Source: Lathyrus oleraceus (lineage: Eukaryota; Streptophyta; Magnoliopsida; Fabales; Fabaceae). From it: a stretch of 64,000 nt of DNA. Made by a program: the position numbers and the translations under genes. This document shows, piece after piece, positions 11,500 through 21,900 of this stretch. The stretch is from assembly GCF_024323335.1 (NCBI RefSeq), contig NC_066581.1:294758536-294822535 (forward strand). Reading direction: 5' to 3'. The notes beneath the pieces are model-generated. The model was not told where the DNA came from, did not search any database, and saw only the letters and a list, made by a program, of their open reading frames with translations. Position 1 is the stretch's first letter; every line of letters starts with the position of its first letter.

Positions 11500-12495
11500 A
11501 GAGAAAAAGTAGTGTAATTACTGCATCCTTTGTTCTATTAAGGATGTTTTTATTGTCTTTAAAATTTGGGCTTTAAAGGTGATGATGTAAAGAACAAAGT
11601 GTAGAAGCTATTGCAAACTGAGTAGCAGTAGCCCAATTTGTAGATGCTAACTCTCTCATCCGGTTTTCCGACTCTTGTTTAAATTATTTGAATTGTTCTG
11701 TCTTTTCAAATACTAAACTACATAAATATTCAACATTTACAGTACTTTGAACCATTTTGTAGAATGCAGCTTTTTCATTTTTTGTTAGAGTTCCTCAGGT
11801 GAACTGTATTCAAGAACCTTTCCAGCATCTAACAACAGAATCGGATTGCTGTTGATAATTGTATTCATTCTATGTGCAATGATGAGCTTGTGCAGGAATG
11901 AAATTCTTGTCTGATAGTTTTCTGTATAAGAGCATCTGTTCTAACATCGACAGCAAGGGTGTGCTCTTTCCAGAGCTTCCCTTAGGTCAGCGTCATTGTT
12001 GAAAGTATCTGCCAAACTTGCCCCATAAACATATTCACCAAATCAAAAGCATTGATATCACTGTGTCTTATGTCTTTCAGATGGGATTCGTCTGAAAGAA
12101 TACCATTGGAGCACGTATAATTTTATCTAGCATTGCAATCTTTTCACAGCACATTTCAACAACTCTTCGGACATTCCTTACTCCTAAATCATGCCTTCAC
12201 TAAGAAGAAGAATTTTATCCATCTGAGGGAGAAAATGAAGCTGGTTGGTGACAAGAACCCTGTTTTTTTCTTGCAGCCCTTACTTAATACTACAGTTCCT
12301 GAAAACTTGAGTAATATGAGCATCAAGAGCACTTAACGGATCATCAAATAACATATGCATCTAAATTTGAGTATACAGCTTTAGCTAAAGAAACTCTTTG
12401 ATCTTATTTTTTTTACTCAAGAAACTCTTTGATTTTGTTCACCACTAATATCGACTCCTCTTTCTTCAATCTCTGTAAAATCGTGTCTAGGTAAA
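11500..12495 (-). pseudogene. Decayed ABCC (MRP-type) ABC transporter fragment, NBD1 joined to NBD2
   Basis: Minus-strand pieces in order. TEIEERGVDISGEQNQRVS (12490-12430) is the NBD1 signature, normally SGGQKQR. AKAVYSNLDAY and DDPLSALDAHITQVF (12400-12310) follow, the latter being the Walker B/D-loop. [20 protein letters not shown] is at about 12260-12200. Then, with no second membrane domain, DADLREALERAH (about 11990) leads to [18 protein letters not shown] (about 11950). After that come [20 protein letters not shown] (about 11850-11790), AFYKMVQST, and the far C terminus RTKDAVITL near 11520. Many frameshifts and stops are present. ABCC proteins export glutathione conjugates and other organic anions across vacuolar or plasma membranes; this relic cannot. 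Most of the transporter, including both membrane domains, is missing. It is convergent with the ataxin-10-like gene and follows the PLD gene in the same orientation. Confidence 0.8.
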
Positions 12496-12943
12496 TGGTT
12501 GATAATATGACCTTGTCTGGCTGGGAATTAAATAGGATTTTTATGCATGGACATTTTAATTATTCCAAAAGTCAATTAGGATTTAAAATTTTAGATTTCA
12601 TGATAGTATTTTATGTTCCTGTCTATTCGTGCGACAATTTATCATGCGACTTCGGAGAGAAGAGGCAAAATAATTAAAATGACACAATCTCCAAAATCTT
12701 GTAACAGAACATAACCTTACCAAGTTTTTGGTAGCACCAAGAACTACAAGACAAATATCATTCCACATTAAGTGTACATCTAGGTTGTTTGAGTTAATCC
12801 CAAGAAAGGAGAAAGAATAACCTGTAAAGGTGTAGGGCTATACACTGTATGTGTTTTCTGTAACTATCAAGCTTTTCAAAATTGTTTATTCTGTTTGTAA
12901 TTACATGCATTTCATCCTCTATTTTGTAATTTACATCAATTTA
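12496..12943 (-). other. 3' flank of the PLD gene
   Basis: Non-coding, AT-rich. It presumably contains the PLD 3' UTR and poly(A) site; no specific signal could be fixed. Confidence 0.4.
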
Positions 12944-15900
12944 TCAAATGGTAAGATTCTCCTTCATGGCAAGAAACGATCCAACAATTTTCCCTCCTAC
13001 ATCAGGAAACTCTTCATAACCGGGAAGTGATCTGACTTTCCCCTTTCGATCAACATCTACAGGGTATTTTAGAAGATGCCCTCTCATCTCTGATACTTCA
13101 CTTGTTGCAAATTGTTTCCAGTTCATTTCACCAATTGCTCTAACTTTTCGTACGCATTCAAGGCTCTCCGGTTGCAAGAAACAGTCATCAAGTGCTCCAG
13201 TATGTTCTGCCCAAAGTGACATCCTGTATCCATGGATCTACATAGTATAGTTCCCAAATCATTAACAAAAAAATTAATGAAAACTGTAAGGCCAAATCAT
13301 TAACATAAATGGTAGTGACATATCCCCTAACTTGTTGACATTGAAATTTAATAGAAAATTCAAACAGATGTTTGCACATGACTAATAAATATCTAATTAT
13401 GTTTTGCAACTTCATATTTTCTGCTTGAGTGCCACGAGGGAAACATGAAACTGGTTGTTTAGTAAAGAAGGCAAATATTAGTAGCCAGTGATGTAAAAAA
13501 GTATTCTTACTTGTCCAAGTGGATAGGAATATTTTCTCGCCCAGGTATGATGAGGTTGGTATGCTCCCATTGCAATCTCGCTGTCCCTTGTTCCTTCCAT
13601 AGAGCGTTGGTTAATGTTCGCAGATCCCACAATCACATATTCATCATCAACTATCATGCCTTTTGAATGAACATAAATCATGAATCGTCGGCTATTTCGA
13701 CTATTTGCCTGGAAAGAAAGCATCACCATACAAAACAATTACTACTTGATGTGAATAGGAATTAGTTTATTCATAGATTAAGGGTTTGTTCCTAGAATAA
13801 GGGAAACAAATCAGTGTGAATAGGAATTAGTTTATTCGTAGGGTTTCTTCCTAGAATAAGGGAAACAAATCAGAAATTGATTTGTTCTCATTAAATGTAA
13901 TTAATTAGTGTAATTACTTGTATAACCCTGTAATCTCTATATATACCAGAAATAATAATGAGAGAGGCATCAAACCTATTTTACTGACATGGTATCAGCC
14001 TCGCGATCAAACCTGTGATTTTCTGGTTCTGATCGAGTTTTGTTGTTCATCGTTTATTGGTCTCTGATCGATCAACGTGGAATTTGTTTCGCGGAGATTT
14101 CATTGTGATTCTAGGGTTAGGGCTTCGGTTTGTTTTGCGATTCTTTTTCCAAATCGTGATTCTCGGTCGTGTTTGGTTTTTTTTCGGTTGCAATTTTGAT
14201 TTTTTTTTGTTCTTGGATGTTCTTGGTTTGAGATTCTTGATCGTGATTATCTTTTGATTCTGCCGTTTCTTCAAAATCGCATTTGCTTTGTTTGTGGATT
14301 GTTGATTGTTCGGTTCATGGATTATCTTGGTTATCTTCTTGTTGCACTGTTCGTGGAGTATTTGGTTTGTTTACTGTTGCTGGATTATTATTATAATCAT
14401 AATAATTATTATAATAAGAATTATTATTATAATAATTTATCAATTAGTGAGGTTGAATCTTGTTGCATACTAACTTAGATGGCTTCCGAAAAAGAAAGAG
14501 ATAATTTTTGTGTCCGTTTTACCGGCAAAAATTATTCGGCATGGGAATTTCAATTTAAGATGTATGTTAGAGGAAAGGGATTATGGAGTCACTTAAATGA
14601 TGTTTCTAAGGCACCGACGGAGAAAACTGCTTTAGATGTGTGGGAAACTAAAGATGCTCAAATCATCACTTGGATTCTCAACAGTATTGATCCTCATATC
14701 ATCAATAATTTGCGCTCTTTTTCAACTGCTCAAGAAATGTGGAATTATTTGAAGCGCATTTATAACCCGGACAATTCGGCAAAACGGTTTCAGTTAGAGC
14801 TAGACATAGCCAACTATAAACAAGGTGACTTGTCTATTCAAGAATACTATTCTGGTTTTCTAAATCTCTGGACAGAACACTCCGCTATTATACACGCTAA
14901 GGTTCCCAAGACCTCCCTCGCGACTGTTCAAGAAGTTTACAACACTAGTGGGCGAGATCAATTTCTCATGAAACTTCGTTCAGAATTTGAGGTTGTCAGA
15001 GGTGCTTTGCTAAATAGGAATCCTGTTCCTTCTTTGGATACTTGTGTTGGTGAACTTCTCAGGGAAGAACAACGTCTGATTACTCAAGGAGCTATGTCTC
15101 ATGATGCTGTCAGTTCCGAACCCGTGGCAATTGCATATGCTGCTCAGAGCAGAGGAAAGGGTCGTGATATGCGACAAGTCCAATGTTTTTCTTGCAAACA
15201 ATTTGGACATATTGCTCGCAGTTGCAGTAAGAAGTTTTGCAACTATTGCAAACAACAGGGTCATATCATCTCTGGCTGTCCCACGCGTCCTCCCCGACCA
15301 GCACAACGTCCAGCCCAAGCATTCCATGCGACTACCAACTCTACAGTTGGTCCTCTCAGTACTGGTGCATCTAATGGCGGTGTTATACAACCTAAAATGA
15401 TTCAACAAATGGTACATTCTGCTCTTTCAGCCTTGGGAATTCAGGGTAAGTCTTCTAATGTTTCTCAACCGTGGTTTCTTGATTCTGGCGCATCCAATCA
15501 CATGACGGGCTCCTCTGAATACTTGCACAATTTACATTCTTATAATGGCAATCAGCAAATTCAAATTGTTGATGGTAATAAACTCACTATCACTGATGTT
15601 GGTGACATAAACTCTAACTTTCGTGACGTGCTTGTATCACCCGGACTTGCTTCCAACTTATTGTCAGTTGGTCAATTGGTGGATAACAATTATAATGTTA
15701 ATTTTTCTCGTGTTGGTTGTCTTGTGCAAGAGCAGGTGTCGGGGAAGGTGATCGCGAAGGGGCCTAAAGTGGGAAGATTGTTTCCGCTCCAGTTTAACTC
15801 TAGTCATTTATCTTTTGCTAGTAATAGTGTTTTGAACTCTTATGAGGATTGGCATAGAAAATTGGGTCATCCAAATTCTGTTGTTTTGTCTCATTTATTT

Positions 15901-18900
15901 AAAACTGGTTTGTTGGGAATTAAACATGTTTGTACTGCTTCTATTTCATGTTCTGTTTGCAAATTGACTAAAAGTAAAACACTTCCTTTTCCATCAGGTG
16001 CTCATCGTGCCTCCACTTGTTTTGAGATGATTCATAGTGATGTGTGGGGAATGTCTCCTGCAGCATCTCATGCTCTCTATAAATATTGTCACATTTATTG
16101 ATGACTACAGTCGTTTTACTTGGATATATTTTCTTCGATCTAAGTCTGAAGTGTTTTCTATGTTTCAGAAGTTTTTGACATATGTTGAAACTCAATTTCA
16201 AGCAAGTGTGAAAATTTTTCGATCTGACTCTGGAGGTGAGTATATGTCTCATGAGTTTCAGGAGTACCTTCAACAAAAAGGGATCTTATCTCAACGATCT
16301 TGTCCCAATACCCCCCAACAAAACGGGATGGCAGAGCGAAAGAATCGTCATTTGCTTGATGTAACGCGCACTTTACTTCTTCAAGCTTCTGTGCCATCCC
16401 GATTTTGGGTAGAGGCTCTTTCCACAGCTGTATTCTTGATCAATCGTCTTCCTTCTACGGTTATTGATTTTGATTCTCCTTTCTTTCGTCTTTTTAAAAC
16501 TCAGCCTGATTATAGTTATTTACATACTTTTGGATGTGTGTGTTTTGTTCACTTACCTCAGTTTGAACGAAATAAGCTTGGAGCACAGTCTATTCAATGT
16601 GCATTTATGGGGTATAGCAACTCTCATAAGGGTTTTGTGTGTTATGATGTGTTTAATCACCGCTTTCGAGTTTCTAGGAATGTTACATTTTTTGATAATC
16701 AATTTATGTTTCATTCTCTTTCTCCTGTCACAAATGAAATTGCTATTCTTCCTAATTTTTCTGTTATGCCTCGATCTATAGAACGTTACAAACCAGGAAT
16801 CACATATGTCAGACAATGCAGAAAACAGGTTCCCACTGCCCCTCCCGACACAGATCCGCCACCTGATCCTGAACCGGTCAAACAACGACGTTCTAGTCGA
16901 ATATCTAAAGCACCAGATAGATATTCACCAGACAGGTATGATTTCTCACATACTTCTCTGACCGCCTCACTGTCTAGCATATCTATTCCTACTTGTTATG
17001 CACAGGTTGTTAAAGACGTGCGCTGGATAAATGCAATGAATGAGGAACTTCAGGCTCTTCAAGAGAATTTTACATGGGATATTGTCTCTTGTCCCCCTGA
17101 TATCAAACCCATAGGTTGCAAATGGGTGTATTCTGTGAAACTGAATTCTGATGGATCTCTCAATCGTTTCAAGGCTCGATTGGTTGCCTTAGGAAATAAG
17201 CAGGAATATGGAATTGATTATGATGAGACATTTGCACCGGTTGCCAAAATGACATATGTTCGTACAATACTCTCCATAGCTGCTTCCAACGGGTGGTCTC
17301 TTCATCAAATGGATGTGAAAAATGCTTTTCTTCATGGTGACCTGACGGAAGATATTTATATGACTCCTCCTCAAGGTTTATTCTTGTCATCTAAGGGTGT
17401 GTGCAAGCTCAAACACTCCTTATATGGTTTGAAACAAGCGCCTAGAGCATGGTATGAAAAATTCCGCTCAACTCTACTTGGGTTCTCCTTTACTCATAGT
17501 CAATATGATTCTTCTCTATTTATTCATAGAACTTCTACTGGAATTGTCCTACTTCTTCTGTATGTTGATGATATGATTATTACTGGTTCTGATCATGCTT
17601 CGATTCAAAGCCTTAAACAACAGTTACAAGCATCGTTTCATATGAAAGATCTTGGTAATTTGCATTACTTTCTTGGTCTTGAGGTTCATTCTACATCCAA
17701 GGGCATATTCCTCCATCAACACAAGTATGCCACAGATTTAATTTCTATGGCTGGTCTACAATCGGCTAATCCAGTGGATATTCCTCTTGAGGTTAATGTT
17801 AAATATCATCGTGATGATGGTGATCTCTTGCCTGATCCCTTATTGTATCGTCAACTCGTGGGTAGCCTTAATTACCTGACTATTACTCGCCCTGACATAT
17901 CTAGCCCTGACATATCTTTTGCTGTTCAACAAGTAAGTCAATTCATGCACTCTCCTCGTCATCTTCACTTGGCAGCAGTTCGTCGCATAATTCGCTACCT
18001 GAAGGGAAGCTCTCATCGTGGTTTATTCTTTCCCACTGGAATTGCTCCTAAACTGAGTGCTTATAGTGATGCCGATTGGGCAGGATGTCCTGATACTCGG
18101 CGATCTGTCACTGGTTGGTGCATGTTTCTTGGCTCTTCATTGATATCATGGAAAAGTAAGAAACAAGCGAGAGTCTCTAAATCTTCTACTGAATCTGAGT
18201 ATCGTGCCATGTCTGCTGCCTGTTCTGAAATAATTTGGCTTCGTGGTCTTTTGGCTGAACTTGGATTTCCTCAAACAGAGCCAACTTCATTTTATGCGGA
18301 CAATACAAGTGTCATCCAAATCGTTGCGAATCCTGTTTTTCATTAACGCACCAAACATATCGAAGTTGATTGTCATTCGATCCGTGACGCATATGATGAC
18401 AGACTAATATCACTTCCTCATGTCAGTACTCAGTTGCAGGTTGCAGATATTCTTACCAAGGTCGTTCCGCGTCCACGTCATCAGTTTCTTGTTAGCAAAT
18501 TGATGCTCATTGACCACCATCATCAATTTGAGGGGGGATGTGAATAGGAATTAGTTTATTCATAGATTAAGAGTTTGTTCCTAGAATAAGGGAAACAAAT
18601 CAATGTGAATAGGAATTAGTTTATTCATAGGGTTTGTTCCTAGAATAAGGGAAACAAATCAGAAATTGATTTGTTCTCATTAAATGTAATTAATTAGTGT
18701 AATTACTTGTATAACCCTGTAATCTCTATATATACCAGAAATAATAATGAGAGAGTCATCAAACCTATTTTCCTGACACTTCACTCACTAGTGATGATTG
18801 TATGTCTTGAAAAACAAAAGACAGTTTACCAATCCGCCCCCCTAAAATGTGGGGTATTTACGGAAGCACGCGTCTGTATTTATCCATATATAGGCATATA

Positions 18901-21900
18901 TGGGGCGGATTGAGAAACTGTCAAAACAAAATCATGATTTCATAGTGTAAAGAATATTTGCTAAGGTGTTAGTCACATACTTGTGGACTATTTGCTGGGG
19001 GAGGATTTCCTGATACATTGATCTTTTCGTACATATTTATGGCCTCTCGATTACCAAGACAGAAAAAGTTCAAATAGTCTTGTGGAGAGAATGCTGCTTC
19101 AAGCCCAGCCTCAACTAAAGCCTTGTAAATTGTTTCATACATCATTTGCATTGTTTTATTCTGCAAAAAAATTTAAAATAATTCCAGGTTAAGATATGCA
19201 TAATCCTTGCTACGTTTTTGACATTCATATTCGGATTTCAACTTGACCCATACCTGCCAGAATAGAATCCTTTGCGTGGCAGCACCTGTTGGAACACCTT
19301 CTGGCCACATTGGAATAACTATATAAACTGCAAACCTCTCATTTGCTCTAATCTTTTCCGCAATCTTTAGAGCAATTTCCATCGGAATTAAATTATTAGC
19401 ACCTGCCAAAAAAAATTAAGCATAAATTAACGATACTGGATTCTTGCGTTGGATTATTTATCCATATCAAAACTCAATTTTTTACAAAATGTTAGTATAG
19501 CACCAGATGCGATTAGTGAAAATATAAGCAGCTTTTGTATGCAAAAAGAGGAATACCATACCAAGGTCTTTATGTTGACTCCAATTGTAAGAAGACCCTA
19601 TGAAATATTGATTCTCAATATAAATGTAATGCTGTGCAGCTCGAATAGCCTTCACGTATGCTGTATGTATGCTCATGTCAATCAGCGCATTCTTCCCACA
19701 TACAAGGTTCTGTAAATATGAAATAATAATTTACCTTCCATATACACAAGTTGATTGATGCTTGATGAATTGAAATTAAACATGAAAAATAAAAACTGAA
19801 ACAAAAAGCTTTTGTTTACCTTGCCAGTTGCCTCTCTTGGGTCTTTTGGAAATCCCTTAACTGAATTTGAATCAATTGAACGAAATATCTGTATTCCATA
19901 GTAAATAGACTCAATAATTTCATTTTCAAGAAAAAAAGATGAAATAGTTACTTCTAGAAAATAAAGTAAAAAACAATTACTTCTAGAAATCAAAACATCT
20001 ATATTTATGAAATAGGTAATTACCTGAACATGCCATGATTCAGGATCATCGTCACCACTAGGAGTGTCGTTAATGCCAATAACATCTGGAATTCTTTCCA
20101 GTCTAAGCAAAGCGTCATCATATGAAATTTTCAACTTCTTTATCCCTTGCGGTTTTGAAGCTTTTAACCAGCGCTCCTCAAAGTTAGTTAAGACATCATA
20201 AGCTGCCGGACCATCAATTTTAGAATGCAAATCATGCCATGGCTCCCTTGGACAACCACCCGTGTTACCCTGTCATGAAATAAGTCGTATCAACAGAAAT
20301 AATTGGACTTCTTGTCTTAACAATTATATTTATAAACTTCTGCTTATTGGTTCCCAGATACAGATATAACCATGATGAATTGCATTTGGTTGTACAATAG
20401 TTTTTTTTTTAATAATAAGGTTAAAATATCAACAGCAGTGCTACTTTTTTATAGTTCAAAGTGTTCGACTAACTCACAAAACAGCGTATGCTCACAAAAA
20501 TCTTTGATCTTCCCCACATAAGAATGCAATAAGTATAGTATTAATTATGCTTTGACTTCCTCAAGAGCTACTAAAACTTAGATTCATTCATTTTGTTTCT
20601 ATTTTTTCACAAGCTCTTCCATTAATCTCATGTTTATCAGATGATTGATGGATAACCGTAATTAGTCTTTATCACGCTACAAAGTGGAGTCTGAAATCAT
20701 AGATTACCGTGTAAGTTGGGTTGTGATAGTCATCCTTATGTATTGTTTCTAATGTCTTAAAGAGAGGATGGTGATGAGTATCATATCGGCCATCACATAA
20801 ATCAAGTCCGCCAACAAATGCTACAATTTTTCTTCTGTTATTCCCAGCATCACCATCCACAATTACAGTTTTTTGATGATGCGTATATATAGTTCCAACT
20901 TCCTGACAAGAAGACATACAAATTCAATGTAAAACTCTGAAACAAAACTGTAGTAGTATGTAATAGCATATCATTATTTTCACAGTAATGATACTAAAAA
21001 TACTAGATGAACATTTTAATTGCTAACTAAAAATAACAATTTACAGGTCTAAATCCCAATAATGCAAGGTTTTACTTTTAAAGAATGACAGAATAACAAT
21101 AAAAACCAATGTTTCAGCAAAATTTGTTGACAAATGAGCATAAATAATAATATATATATAATTCAATCAATGTAGTCAATTGCGGATTGTTAAAATTCCG
21201 CTATGCAAAAGATCTATAACACCACTATAGGTGCTATTTGAAAACATTTTGTACTAAATAGCGTATCACGGAACAATAATGGTATGTCCAAATTCCGCTA
21301 CGCTATAGTAGTATAGCACCAATATAGCTGGTACTTGACAACACTGATCAATCAGTAAAGTGGCTATGAAATCTAACCTTTTGCTTGACCCAGCTATGGC
21401 GTTTTCCAGCACTGCGAGGACAAAGCAGCACACTCACTGATGAGTGCTTGAAAAATCGTCTAGTTTCCTCATCATGAGTTGCCATGACACCATCCTTAAT
21501 GTATAGCCAAAGAGTATCACATAATTAGAACTAAAAGGGAAAAGCATACATAGTATACTTATGTTAATAAAAAGCTAAAAGAAGCACTCAATCATATAGA
21601 TCTTACACAAAATAAAGTAAACCATAGTGGTCGTACTAGGAACAAGTATTGTATTACTTACTGTTTTATAACCCAAAATACTTCTTGATGTAGGATCATC
21701 CCAAATAAGGAGAAGCACTCTTACTCCTTCCTGTGACTTTGTCCTCAGAAGATCACCCAATGTATAATTTGATGCATAACCTGCCTCTCTTACCAACCTA
21801 ACTTTATGCCACACCGACCATCCTGTAATATAAACCAAGCGGCGAGCTTGACTTATGGCATCAAATATGTCATGCCAACACTTTCCATGCACATAAAACA

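Larger units (their letters stand above)
13750..18778 (+). mobile_element. Complete Ty1/copia LTR retrotransposon in PLD intron 8 (antisense to host)
   Basis: 5029 bp with two 240-bp LTRs, a TGGTATCAG primer site, gag-pol and a polypurine tract. Flanks are CTTGA (13745-13749) and CTTCA (18779-18783), a 5-bp TSD with one mismatch. Orientation is opposite to PLD transcription. The LTRs differ at 6 of 240 positions by eye (about 97.5% identity), so it is a fairly young insertion. It is coding-dead by one frameshift and one nonsense change (see gag-pol entry). Lineage within copia is not determined. Confidence 0.95.

Noticed and set aside
14047..14274. 75-aa Lys/Asn-rich minus ORF and T-rich plus ORFs before the copia gag
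   Set aside because: Low-complexity translation of the T-rich element leader; no domain.
13750..18778. Idea that the copia insertion disrupts PLD coding sequence
   Set aside because: Both flanking exons have canonical splice sites and the spliced frame is continuous in phase 0, so the insertion is intronic.
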